Source of the DNA: an uncultured Phascolarctobacterium sp.
GTDB lineage: Bacteria > Bacillota > Negativicutes > Acidaminococcales > Acidaminococcaceae
Assembly: GCA_900553055.1 (NCBI GenBank)
Contig: USBV01000010.1
Coordinates: 1 to 20,432, forward strand
Length of the DNA: 20,432 bases
Direction of reading: 5' to 3'
The translations under genes were made by a program, and so were the position numbers. Shown one piece after another: positions 1 through 7,279 of this stretch (position 1 is the stretch's first letter; each line of letters begins with the position of its first letter). The notes beneath the pieces are model-generated. The model ran no database searches. It worked only from the letters and a program-made list of their open reading frames with translations, and was not told the origin of the DNA.

Positions 1-684
1 GAGCAAGACAGCGGCGGAGGGGGTGAAGGCCGTGCTGCCGGGCAAAGCGCGGCGCTGGGGCGCTTCGGCGTGGCACTCGCTCTCTGCGTCCAGTGGCGTT
101 AGCGGCAGCTCCGTGGAATAAACAACCTTAAGCTTTTTTACGCCGCGCTTTTTCATCTCTTGGCGCATTACGCGGGCCAAGGGGTCCACGCTGGTCTTAA
201 AAATATCGGCCACTTGGAATTTGCCAGGGTCCATTTTATTGCCCGCGCCCATGCTGCTAATAACGGGCACGCCCGCTGCCTTCGCAGCTATAATAATAGC
301 GATTTTGGCAGCCACAGTATCCACCGCATCCACAACGTAATCATATTGCGCAAAATCAAATTCGTGCGCGTTCTCCGGCAAAAAGAAGCATTGGTGCACA
401 TAAACAATGGCTTCGGGATTTATGGCGTGAATGCGCTCTGCCATCACCTGCACCTTGGGCTGGCCAAGCGTTGCATGCGTAGCGATAATTTGGCGATTGA
501 GATTGGTGAGCGCCACCGTATCATTATCGATTAAATCAAAGCAGCCCACGCCGCTGCGGGCTAGCGCCTCGGTTACATAGCCGCCCACGCCGCCAATGCC
601 AAAAATAGCCACGCGGCTACGCTGTAATTTAGCAATGGCCTCTGGGCCGATTAAAAGAGCTGTGCGAGAAAATTGGTTAAGCAT
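1..684 (-). CDS. tcdA: tRNA threonylcarbamoyladenosine dehydratase (partial, 3' end outside window)
   Basis: This is an E1-like ThiF-fold enzyme that makes cyclic t6A at position 37 of tRNAs by ATP-dependent dehydration. Reading leftward, it starts MLNQFSRTALLIG and has the nucleotide-binding glycine motif FGIGGVGG near residue 30, then the adenylation-domain stretch with LIDNDTVALTNLNRQ. The TcdA signature SSMGAGNKMDP follows, and near the left edge PGSTAFTPS. About 228 residues are present and the frame is open to position 1, so only the last few dozen residues are missing. An AGGAG at 692-696 on the minus strand sits 7 bases before ATG 684 and 4 bases before an alternative in-frame ATG at 687; 684 is preferred on spacing. 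It diverges from the radical SAM gene. MoeB/ThiF relatives are the main alternative, but the GAGNKMDP and PGSTAF motifs fit TcdA better. Confidence 0.9.
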   Translation of the reverse strand, partial: MLNQFSRTALLIGPEAIAKLQRSRVAIFGIGGVGGYVTEALARSGVGCFDLIDNDTVALTNLNRQIIATHATLGQPKVQVMAERIHAINPEAIVYVHQCFFLPENAHEFDFAQYDYVVDAVDTVAAKIAIIIAAKAAGVPVISSMGAGNKMDPGKFQVADIFKTSVDPLARVMRQEMKKRGVKKLKVVYSTELPLTPLDAESECHAEAPQRRALPGSTAFTPSAAVLL

Positions 685-763
685 CATGAGTCTCCTCTAT
701 CTTTAAAATATAGCAAAATTATCCTCATAAAGCGCCAGCTAAGCCTGCGCAAGGTGTACCTTT

Positions 764-772
764 ATTATAACA
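764..772 (-). promoter_or_regulatory. Candidate extended -10 promoter for tcdA
   Basis: On the minus strand the sequence reads TGTTATAAT, a perfect TATAAT hexamer preceded by TGn, about 80 bases before the tcdA start. No good -35 box lies 16-18 bases upstream, which is tolerable for an extended -10 promoter. The call rests on sequence only. Confidence 0.45.
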
Positions 773-862
773 TTTCCTAGCAAAAAAGTGGGCGTTGCCA
801 AGAAAAAATCTTGTACCAACGCATCTAAAAAGCACTACCTTTTACACTCTTGACCGCGCTCC

Positions 863-888
863 ACAAAGCTTTGTAAAATTGTTTACAA
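863..888. promoter_or_regulatory. Overlapping palindromes; Rex-like operator candidate
   Basis: Two perfect palindromes overlap here. ACAAAGCTTTGT occupies 863-874, and TTGTAAA-attg-TTTACAA occupies 871-888. The second has the length and architecture of a Rex (NADH/NAD+-sensing repressor) site, TTGTnAA-N4-TTnACAA. It lies 17 bases upstream of the -35 box of the radical SAM gene promoter. Binding by Rex is inference from motif shape. Confidence 0.4.
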
Positions 889-905
889 AAAGTTTTCAGA
901 ACCAC

Positions 906-934
906 GTTACAAATTGCAAAAAATAAGGTATAAT
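906..934 (+). promoter_or_regulatory. Sigma-A-type promoter for the radical SAM gene
   Basis: GTTACA (906-911) and a perfect TATAAT (929-934) are separated by 17 bases, about 155 bases before the ATG. The long leader between them carries a direct repeat (959-1014). Confidence 0.6.
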
Positions 935-958
935 ATAATTAAAAGTGTTCTATTGTTA

Positions 959-1014
959 ACACTGTGAACTGGTTTTGCGTTACAGCTGGTCGCGACACTG
1001 TGCTAAACTGGTTT
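959..1014 (+). repeat. Direct repeat pair in the leader of the radical SAM gene
   Basis: ACACTGTG followed by AACTGGTTT occurs at 959-975 and again, with three extra bases between the halves, at 995-1014. The ACACTGTG cores are 36 bases apart. The first copy lies inside an imperfect 15-base palindrome, GTTAACACTGTGAAC. The arrangement suggests a paired operator, but no known regulator is recognised. Confidence 0.5.
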
Positions 1015-1088
1015 AAATATACTGGCGCCATGTATTGTTTTTTTAATGTTGTTGTATTTTATTATGATTTTTTGCAAGTGAGGTTAAT

Positions 1089-1988
1089 ATGTTTTTTGAT
1101 TCTTATGACACACCAGTATTTCGTCCTCCTAGCGAGGCAAGAAGCTTTATTTTGAGAGTAACTAGGGGCTGCGCCCACAATAAATGCACCTATTGCAATA
1201 TGTATCGTGGGGTACCCTTTCAAATATTAAAGGATGAAGAGATTTCGCGCCAAATCGCTATGGCTGCCTATTATGGCAAAGACAAGGTGCGCCGCGTCTT
1301 TTTGGCCGATGGCGATGCCTTAGTGCTGCCCACAGCCAAGCTGCTGAAGATTTTGCAGGCACTGCGCGAGCAGTTTCCCAAGCTGCAGCGCGTAGCCAGC
1401 TATGCAGCGCCCAAGGATATCCTGCGCAAGAGCGAGGAGGAGCTGCGCCAGCTGAAGGAAGCAGGCCTGCAGCTTTTGTACTACGGCATGGAAACGGGCG
1501 ATGACATTACCTTAAAGGCTGTGAACAAGGGCGTTAACGCCGAAGAAGCCATTGAAGCCGGTCGCCGCGTCACTGCGAGCGGCATGAAGCTGTCTTTGAT
1601 GGTTATTTTGGGCTTGGCCGGAGTGGAGGGCAGCGCACGCCATGCGCTAGCAACCGCTAAGGCCATCAACATCATCCAGCCTACGCATTTAAGCGCGCTG
1701 TGCCTGATGCTTTATCGTGGCAGCGAGCTTTTGGACCAATTCGAGGCAGGGCAGTTCAATCCGCTGTCTCCGGCAGGGTTAATGCAGGAGCTGCATTTGA
1801 TGCTGGAGCATATCGATTTGCCGGCCGATAAGCATTGCTTGTTCCGTAGCAACCATGTTTCCAATTACGTGCAATTGGCAGCAACACTGCCCAAGGAAAA
1901 GGACCGCCTGCTGCGTCAGGTGGAGGCCAGCGTGCAGGCCTTGAGTAAGCTAAAAACTTGGGACGTGTATAATAACACAGAATATTAA
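1089..1988 (+). CDS. Radical SAM protein, COG1032-like
   Basis: A 299-residue radical SAM enzyme of unknown substrate. The cluster-binding cysteines are C28, C33 and C36 in RGCAHNKCTYCNMYR, giving a CX4CX2C spacing rather than the textbook CX3CX2C. Downstream segments fit a partial TIM barrel: a DGDAL stretch, an ELRQLKEAGLQLLYYGMETG strand-helix (about residues 136-155) and a GLAG turn that may bind SAM. There is no B12-binding domain and no obvious C-terminal extra cluster, as the remaining sequence is cysteine-poor. GTGAGG sits 5 bases before the ATG. It has its own promoter and is followed by a 117-base gap before the regulator gene. The family includes poorly characterised enzymes close to YgiQ/HemN-like groups, so no reaction can be assigned. 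Confidence 0.85.
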   Translation: MFFDSYDTPVFRPPSEARSFILRVTRGCAHNKCTYCNMYRGVPFQILKDEEISRQIAMAAYYGKDKVRRVFLADGDALVLPTAKLLKILQALREQFPKLQRVASYAAPKDILRKSEEELRQLKEAGLQLLYYGMETGDDITLKAVNKGVNAEEAIEAGRRVTASGMKLSLMVILGLAGVEGSARHALATAKAINIIQPTHLSALCLMLYRGSELLDQFEAGQFNPLSPAGLMQELHLMLEHIDLPADKHCLFRSNHVSNYVQLAATLPKEKDRLLRQVEASVQALSKLKTWDVYNNTEY

Positions 1989-2068
1989 CTTTCTGCTCGC
2001 ATAACGCGAGGGAAAATATTCGTATAAATTTTGTGGGTAACGCTGGTTCCTGCAAAGAACTAAAGAGA

Positions 2069-2088
2069 TGCTGCCGCTTGAGGCAGCA
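2069..2088 (+). promoter_or_regulatory. Hairpin abutting the ribosome binding site of the activator gene
   Basis: TGCTGCC (2069-2075) and GGCAGCA (2082-2088) form a perfect 7-bp stem with a six-base loop. It ends directly at the G-rich ribosome binding site GGAGGG (2092-2097). There is no T-run after it, so it is not a terminator. It may set the accessibility of the ribosome binding site. Confidence 0.45.
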
Positions 2089-2105
2089 GGGGGAGGGTTT
2101 TGTTC

Positions 2106-3986
2106 ATGATTCGTGAAAGACGTAACAAAGAAAAACTAGCTTCTTATTATAAGAAGTTTATGGATGAGGGGATAGTGGACCCCAATGTGCATCCATGGGT
2201 AGCCGAAAGCTGGCTGCGTTGTCGGGCGCTTAATTTGCCCCACGAAACCATGCCCAAAATCAATAAAATGAGCCGTGAGGAAATTGTGGAGCACCAAAAA
2301 ACTCACGAATTTATTGTAAAATATGTGGATGGCTTATATGAACAAAGCAAGCAGCATTTTAATATTCATAATCTGAGCATGCTGCTGATTGATGAAAATG
2401 GCTATGTTATCAAAAACTATGCCATGCCCTTCTTCCAAAGAATTATTGAAGATATTCAAGGCATGCGTGTGTTGGAGGAGGATGTGGGTACCTCCAGCAT
2501 TAGCGTAGCGCGTGAGCACAATGTGCCCTTTTTGATGTTTGGTCCCGAAATGTGGATTAAGGATAGCCACAACGGCGATGCCTGCAGTGCGCCCATTTGC
2601 ATCAATGGCAAGATTCGCTATATTATTACCTTCTTTTCCATGGACCAAAACGATTTGCCCTACGATTTGCTGCTGAGCCTGCTGCTTACGATGAAGTATT
2701 CCATCGAGCAGCACATGGCTATGCTGGAATCTTGGACCATTAACCGCATTATGATGGACCAGCTGCCGGTGACTGTGTACTGGCTGGGCAAGGATGGCAC
2801 GGTGAAATATTGCAACGAAAATGGCCGCAAGCGCTTGGATAACAAGGAAAGACTGCAGGACGTTTTCTTAAACTACGAGCATATTCCTATTAAAAAGGCG
2901 CTCAAGGGCGTGCCCACCCAGCGCCGTGAGATTACCTGGATTACCCAGGATAGAACCTACGAGGATATCACCACTGTTATGCCGATTAAGGTGGGCAGCG
3001 AGGTGGAGAGCGCCTTGGTGCTGTCCATGTCCATCGAGGATTTGAAGACTACGATTGCGCACGCTACTGGCTACAGCAGCCGCTACAGCCTGTATAGCAT
3101 GGTGGGCGAAACCAGCGAGTTTTTGGCCTTGCAGCACAAGGCTAGCCGCGTAGCGCGCACCGATAACAATATTTTGCTGCAGGGCGAGCCCGGCACGGGC
3201 AAGCAACGCTTGGCGCATGGTATTCACCAGGCCAGCTCGCGCGCTGCTGCGCCGTTGATTGCTGTGAAATGCCGCAATGCTTCCTTAAAGGAGCTGGAAA
3301 GCGAATTCTTTGGCACCAACGAGGGCGAGGAGCAATCCGCAGGCAAGCTGGAGCTGGCTATTGGCGGTACGCTGTTCCTGGATGAGGTCGAAAAGCTGCC
3401 CTTGGAAATGGGCGATGCACTGGCCGAGGCCTTGACGCATGGACTGCCGCCGCTGAAGAAGGGCGACAAGCCGCGCTTCTTTGACGTGCGTGTGATTGCA
3501 GCCTGCGACTCCAATTTGAAGCGCTTGGCCGATAAGGGACTCTTTAGCCGCAAGCTGTATGAGCTGGTACTGGATACCACGATGCGCGTGCCGCCCCTGC
3601 GCGAGCGCGTGAAGGATATCGAGGTTATCGCCGGTCATATCTTAGTGGAGATGAGCGCGCAGCATAACCTGCCGCAAAAACGCCTGTCCCCCGAGGCTGT
3701 TTCCCTGCTGTTAAATTGCAGCTGGCCCGGCAATATTAAGCAGCTGCAGGGCGTTATTGAGCAAGCCTTCTTCCACACTCCCGGTAGCATTATCGAGGCC
3801 GAAAATATTAAGCTGCCCGGTGACAAAACTTTGGAGCGTTCCTGGAAATACGATAAGGAAGCCTTTATTGCCGCTTGGAAATCGGCCGGTGGCAATATTA
3901 GTAAGCTGGCCTCCATGCTGGATGTGAGCCGCGTAACACTGTATCGTTACCTGAAAAAATACGGCTTAGGACCGAAAACCGAGTAA
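2106..3986 (+). CDS. DhaR/AcoR-type transcriptional activator lacking the GAFTGA motif
   Basis: A 626-residue regulator. An N-terminal AcoR/DhaR-like GAF sensor region (about 20-210) has the LLIDENGYVI and EEDVGTSSIS signatures. A PAS-like segment follows (about 215-310: LPVTVYWLGKDGTVKYCNENG). An AAA+ domain (about 330-560) has Walker A GEPGTGKQ near residue 360, Walker B GGTLFLDEVEKL and the RVPPLRERVKDI arginine segment. A Fis-type HTH ends the protein (GGNISKLASMLDVSRVTLYRYLKK). Where sigma-54 activators have GAFTGA, this protein has FFGTNEGEEQSAG, so contact with sigma-54 is unlikely. E. coli DhaR is known to act at a sigma-70 promoter. ATG 2106 is chosen because GGAGGG lies 8 bases upstream; an in-frame TTG at 2100 is too close. 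Regulation of the dhaL-dhaK operon 1.7 kb downstream is inference from family and context. Confidence 0.88.
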   Translation: MIRERRNKEKLASYYKKFMDEGIVDPNVHPWVAESWLRCRALNLPHETMPKINKMSREEIVEHQKTHEFIVKYVDGLYEQSKQHFNIHNLSMLLIDENGYVIKNYAMPFFQRIIEDIQGMRVLEEDVGTSSISVAREHNVPFLMFGPEMWIKDSHNGDACSAPICINGKIRYIITFFSMDQNDLPYDLLLSLLLTMKYSIEQHMAMLESWTINRIMMDQLPVTVYWLGKDGTVKYCNENGRKRLDNKERLQDVFLNYEHIPIKKALKGVPTQRREITWITQDRTYEDITTVMPIKVGSEVESALVLSMSIEDLKTTIAHATGYSSRYSLYSMVGETSEFLALQHKASRVARTDNNILLQGEPGTGKQRLAHGIHQASSRAAAPLIAVKCRNASLKELESEFFGTNEGEEQSAGKLELAIGGTLFLDEVEKLPLEMGDALAEALTHGLPPLKKGDKPRFFDVRVIAACDSNLKRLADKGLFSRKLYELVLDTTMRVPPLRERVKDIEVIAGHILVEMSAQHNLPQKRLSPEAVSLLLNCSWPGNIKQLQGVIEQAFFHTPGSIIEAENIKLPGDKTLERSWKYDKEAFIAAWKSAGGNISKLASMLDVSRVTLYRYLKKYGLGPKTE

Positions 3987-4015
3987 TTTTTGAGAAAATT
4001 ATTCATCATTAAATT

Positions 4016-4056
4016 ATAACCGCGAGACATTTTTCTGCTCGCGGTTATTTCTTTGC
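4016..4056 (+). terminator. Rho-independent terminator after the activator gene
   Basis: ATAACCGCGAG (4016-4026) and CTCGCGGTTAT (4038-4048) form a perfect 11-bp stem with an 11-base loop, followed by a short T-rich tract. It lies 30 bases after the stop codon. Confidence 0.8.
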
Positions 4057-4144
4057 ATTTGTATAGTTATAATCTATATAGATAATATTAGTCATTGTAG
4101 CTAGTAAAGCGCATTACCTTCTGCAAGCTATAAGGAAAAAGCTT

Positions 4145-4173
4145 TTGACTAAAATGAGAAAAAGTATTATAAT
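4145..4173 (+). promoter_or_regulatory. Strong sigma-A-type promoter for the M23 peptidase gene
   Basis: TTGACT (4145-4150) and TATAAT (4168-4173) are spaced by exactly 17 bases, about 85 bases before the start codon. This is close to consensus. Confidence 0.8.
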
Positions 4174-4257
4174 AACAGTGCATTTTTGTAAACTTAGAGC
4201 CTCAAAAAGGGTTAAAAATAGCTAGATGAGTGATTTTGAATGTTAAGGAGAGTCGTA

Positions 4258-5439
4258 ATGCTAGATAAGTTTGTTGAACAAATTAAATTAATTATACATT
4301 TGTCCACTCAAAGACTGCAAAGCCTGAAGCAATGTGTGGTTAGTAAAACAGGGTTCACATGGCAACAGCTGTTAAGCCGCATGCAAACCATTATCGCTGT
4401 TTTGAAGCTACAATGGGCTATGCTTGTGGGCAGAGTGCGCAGAAATGTGCAGGCTGTTATTAGTCATGCCGATGCTTACGCGCTGGATTTGTCTAACCGC
4501 TTGAATCATCGCTATGCAGTGTGCAAGAAAACCTGGCATGCTAACTCCCATTTTACCTTCTGGCTGATTCCGGCAGATGGCTCCCATATCGCCAAAACCC
4601 ATGTTAAGAAAACCCATTTGAAGTATGCTGTAAGTGGCTTGGCAGCCTTTTTGGTAGTGGTATCTGTTACCATTGGCGTATTGGCTCATTTTGCCATTCA
4701 AAACGAAACCCAAAAGCAGGAGCTTGCTGAATATAAGGCTACTAAAGCGGCTCAGGAGCGCACTATTCAGGAGCTGCAAAAGATGGCTGAAAAGAATCAA
4801 CAGCAGCTGGCTTATTTGACCAAGCTGGAGGATAAGGTGCGTCAGGAAATGGCCAAAAACGGCACCGAGCTGCCGCCGAAGACCGATGTTTCTGCTTATG
4901 CAGGTAAGGGCGGTCCTTCCTTAGGTGATAGCACTCCCATGGGCTATATGCTGGAGCAGGAAAAGAATATCAGCAACGAGGCCAAGGCAAAAAAGGCCGA
5001 TTTGGAAAATATCTTGAGCGCTATTGAAAACGAAAACTATCGCCGTGATGTTACTCCTAGCCAATGGCCCACAGCTGGCGGCGAAATCACCTCTTACTTT
5101 GGTGGTCGCTCCAATCCCTTTGGTGGCTATGATTATACCTGGCATTCTGGCATTGATATCGCCAATTATTACGGGGCTCCCGTTTACGCTGCAGCCTCCG
5201 GCTATGTGCAGCAGTCCGGCTGGTACGGCGGCTATGGTCGCTATATTCGCATCAGCCATGATTTTGGCCTGGAAACTGCTTATGGACATATGAGCAGCTT
5301 GGTTGTTAGTGCAGGCGAGTATGTGAAAAAAGGTCAGGTTATCGGTTATGTAGGCTCCAGCGGCTACAGCACCGGTCCGCACCTGCATTTTGAAGTGCTC
5401 AAATATGGCAAGCAGGTAAATCCCCTTACTTATATTTAA
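4258..5439 (+). CDS. Membrane-anchored M23 family metallopeptidase
   Basis: A 393-residue cell-wall endopeptidase of the LytM/M23 type. One membrane segment (about 123-148, GLAAFLVVVSVTIGVLA) is followed by a charged coiled-coil region rich in K, E and Q (about 150-205). A C-terminal peptidase domain (about 275-390) has likely zinc ligands H296 and D300 in HSGID and H377 in HLHFE; H344 (YGH) and H375 are the likely catalytic histidines. The set is complete, so it should be active, unlike EnvC/NlpD-type degenerate homologues. The roughly 120-residue cytoplasmic N-terminal part, with several basic amphipathic stretches, is unusually long. AAGGAG at 4245-4250 lies 7 bases before ATG 4258, so the in-frame ATG at 4240 is not used. 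It is monocistronic, with its own promoter and terminator, and is unrelated in function to the flanking ketose genes. Confidence 0.9.
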   Translation: MLDKFVEQIKLIIHLSTQRLQSLKQCVVSKTGFTWQQLLSRMQTIIAVLKLQWAMLVGRVRRNVQAVISHADAYALDLSNRLNHRYAVCKKTWHANSHFTFWLIPADGSHIAKTHVKKTHLKYAVSGLAAFLVVVSVTIGVLAHFAIQNETQKQELAEYKATKAAQERTIQELQKMAEKNQQQLAYLTKLEDKVRQEMAKNGTELPPKTDVSAYAGKGGPSLGDSTPMGYMLEQEKNISNEAKAKKADLENILSAIENENYRRDVTPSQWPTAGGEITSYFGGRSNPFGGYDYTWHSGIDIANYYGAPVYAAASGYVQQSGWYGGYGRYIRISHDFGLETAYGHMSSLVVSAGEYVKKGQVIGYVGSSGYSTGPHLHFEVLKYGKQVNPLTYI

Positions 5440-5453
5440 TATGCTTATAAAAA

Positions 5454-5489
5454 ACTGTCAGAGTGGCAAGCTCTGACAGTAATTTTTTT
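5454..5489 (+). terminator. Rho-independent terminator after the M23 peptidase gene
   Basis: ACTGTCAGAG (5454-5463) pairs perfectly with CTCTGACAGT (5471-5480) around a 7-base loop. A run of seven T follows (5483-5489). This separates the peptidase gene from dhaL. Confidence 0.92.
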
Positions 5490-5645
5490 GTGCCCGTGGC
5501 AGGAATAGTACACTCTATTGTAGAATTATTGTAAAGTATATAAGGCAAAATAATGTCTTAAAGATAGAAAATTTAGGAATAAAGCTTCTACTTGGATAGC
5601 GAATTTTGCAATAGCTGGAATATATTGGAAAGGTAGGGTGATAGC

Positions 5646-6263
5646 ATGCTGACTTTAGAATTGTTGAACAAAATGCTTTTGGCAGCTGCTGTAGCATTGA
5701 AGGAGAATGTGATTCCCCTGTGCGAGCTGGATAGTGTAGCAGGTGATGGTGACCACGGCCTGACCATTGGTCGCATGGCGGATGCCATGAAGGCTCAGGT
5801 TGAGGCTGGAACCAGCGCCGACATGAAGGAGCTGTTGGATGATTTATCCATGGCCTTTATGGGGGTGAATGGTGGCAGCGCCGGTCCCCTGTGGGGAACA
5901 GTGTTTGGTGGCTTTGCCGAGGGCATCGACGAAGGCGTGACCGAGCTGGATGGCGCCGGTATTCACAAGATGCTGGAGCAGGCTAAGGAGGATTTTATGG
6001 ATATCTCCAAGGCTAAGCAGGGCGACAAAACTATGGTGGATGCGCTGTATCCGGCGCTGGATGCAGGTATGGCCTGCAAGGGCGATGTGAAGGCAATTTT
6101 TGCGGCTATGGCGGAGGCAGCCAATAATGGCGCCGAGGCAACGGCTAATATGGTGGCGCGCTTTGGCAGAGCCAAAAATGTGGGCGAGCGCAGCTTGGGC
6201 GCTAAAGACCCTGGAGCTGTTTCTATGGCGTTGTTGTTTACTAAAATGGCGGAGGCAATTTAA
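5646..6263 (+). CDS. dhaL: DhaL-type ADP/ATP-binding subunit of a dihydroxyacetone-type kinase
   Basis: A 205-residue nucleotide-binding subunit that supplies the phosphate to the ketose held by DhaK. The Mg-binding aspartates are D29, D34 and D36 with H37 (VAGDGDHG). It also has GGSAGPLWG (76-84), QGDKTMVDA (126-134) and the GERSLGAKDPGA loop (180-191), all characteristic of DhaL. The length matches E. coli DhaL (about 210). No DhaM-type PTS phosphodonor is present in the window, so whether it uses free ATP or a DhaM encoded elsewhere is open. In E. coli DhaL-ADP is the co-activator of DhaR, which fits the nearby regulator. The ribosome binding site is modest (AGGTAGGG) and no convincing promoter is seen in 5490-5640. 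dhaK follows after 22 bases. The order L then K is the reverse of E. coli. Confidence 0.93.
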   Translation: MLTLELLNKMLLAAAVALKENVIPLCELDSVAGDGDHGLTIGRMADAMKAQVEAGTSADMKELLDDLSMAFMGVNGGSAGPLWGTVFGGFAEGIDEGVTELDGAGIHKMLEQAKEDFMDISKAKQGDKTMVDALYPALDAGMACKGDVKAIFAAMAEAANNGAEATANMVARFGRAKNVGERSLGAKDPGAVSMALLFTKMAEAI

Positions 6264-6285
6264 GATATAAGAGGAGGCAATGCAA

Positions 6286-7278
6286 ATGCAAAAATTTATC
6301 AACAAACCCGAAGATTTAACTAATGAATTATTGGAAGGCTTGGCTTTGTCCAACGCTGATTTGATTAGCTTAGAGCAAGGCAATCTGGTAGTTAACAAAA
6401 AATTGGCAGAAGCTGACCGCGTAACTATCGTTACCCTGGGCGGCACCGGCCATGAGCCCGCAATCAGCGGCTTTGTTGGCGAGGGCATGATTGATATTTC
6501 CGTAGCAGGCAATATTTTTGCTGCTCCCGGCCCCCAAGCCTGCGTTGAAGCTATTAAGATGGCCGACAAAGGTCATGGCGTTTTGTTCGTAGTTTTGAAC
6601 CATGCTGGCGATATGCTCACCGGTAACCTGACCATGAAGCAAATCAAAAAGCTGGGCATCCCCGTAATCAAGGTTGTTACCCAAGAGGATATTGCTAACG
6701 CACCGCGCGAGAATGCTGAAGACCGCCGTGGCTTGGTTGGCTGCGTTCCTCTGTACCATATTGCCGGTGCAGCAGCTGCTCAAGGCAAATCCTTGGAAGA
6801 GGTTGCTGCTATTGCACAACGTTTTGCTGATAACATGGCAACCATCGCTGTTGCTACTAAGGGCGCAACTCATCCCGCAACCGGTATGGAAATCGCTCAT
6901 ATTGAAGACGGCATTATGGAGGTTGGCATGGGCCAACACGGCGAAGGTGGCGGCGGCAGCCAACCCATGAAATCCGCTGATGAAACTGCAGCTATTATGC
7001 TGGAAGCTTTGCTGAAGGATTTGGATGTGAAGGCTGGCGAAAAGCTGATGGTAGTTATCAATGGCAGCGGCTCTACCACTTTGATGGAGCAATTGATTGT
7101 TTTCCGCGCTGTACACAAGCTGTTGGCTGCAAAGGGCATCGAAATTGTTGCTAACATGGTTGGCGAAATTTTGACTGTTCAAGAAACCGCTGGCTTCCAA
7201 ATGAGCATTGCTCGCATGGACGACGAAATGATAGCATTGTGGAAGGCTCCGGCTCGTACTCCGTACTTCAAAAACTAA
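6286..7278 (+). CDS. dhaK: DhaK-type substrate-binding subunit of a ketose kinase
   Basis: A 330-residue DhaK, which binds a short-chain ketone covalently through a histidine and presents it to DhaL. The active-site residues align with E. coli numbering: H56 in GGTGHEPA, D109 in LNHAGDML and H218 in GMGQHGEGG. Glycine motifs GNIFAAPGP (75-83) and INGSGSTTLMEQ (258-269) are present. The H218 loop continues GGGGSQPMKS, and the region before D109 reads NHAGD where E. coli has NYTGD, so the substrate may not be dihydroxyacetone itself. GAGGAGG (6271-6277) lies 8 bases before ATG 6286, which is preferred over the ATG at 6280. It is co-directional with dhaL, 22 bases apart, and followed by a 165-base gap with a large palindrome before lsrF. 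Kinase family membership is secure; the substrate is inferred. Confidence 0.92.
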   Translation: MQKFINKPEDLTNELLEGLALSNADLISLEQGNLVVNKKLAEADRVTIVTLGGTGHEPAISGFVGEGMIDISVAGNIFAAPGPQACVEAIKMADKGHGVLFVVLNHAGDMLTGNLTMKQIKKLGIPVIKVVTQEDIANAPRENAEDRRGLVGCVPLYHIAGAAAAQGKSLEEVAAIAQRFADNMATIAVATKGATHPATGMEIAHIEDGIMEVGMGQHGEGGGGSQPMKSADETAAIMLEALLKDLDVKAGEKLMVVINGSGSTTLMEQLIVFRAVHKLLAAKGIEIVANMVGEILTVQETAGFQMSIARMDDEMIALWKAPARTPYFKN

Positions 7279-7279
7279 T

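Noticed and set aside
160..534. Plus-strand open frame of 124 codons opposite tcdA
   Set aside because: The minus strand encodes a clear TcdA with family motifs throughout; the plus-strand translation has no recognisable features.
964..1155. Short plus-strand open frame before the radical SAM gene
   Set aside because: It overlaps the start of the well supported radical SAM frame, lacks a ribosome binding site and covers the repeat-bearing leader.
1996..2010. CTCGC/GCGAG hairpin after the radical SAM gene as a terminator
   Set aside because: Only a 5-bp stem and no T-run follows.
5024..5293. Open frame of 89 codons inside the M23 peptidase gene
   Set aside because: Same strand but different frame within the conserved peptidase domain; no ribosome binding site or family match.
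5592..5610. Sigma-54-like promoter (TTGG...TTGCA) upstream of dhaL
   Set aside because: The GG and GC elements are separated by 12 bases; sigma-54 needs 10. The nearby activator also lacks GAFTGA.
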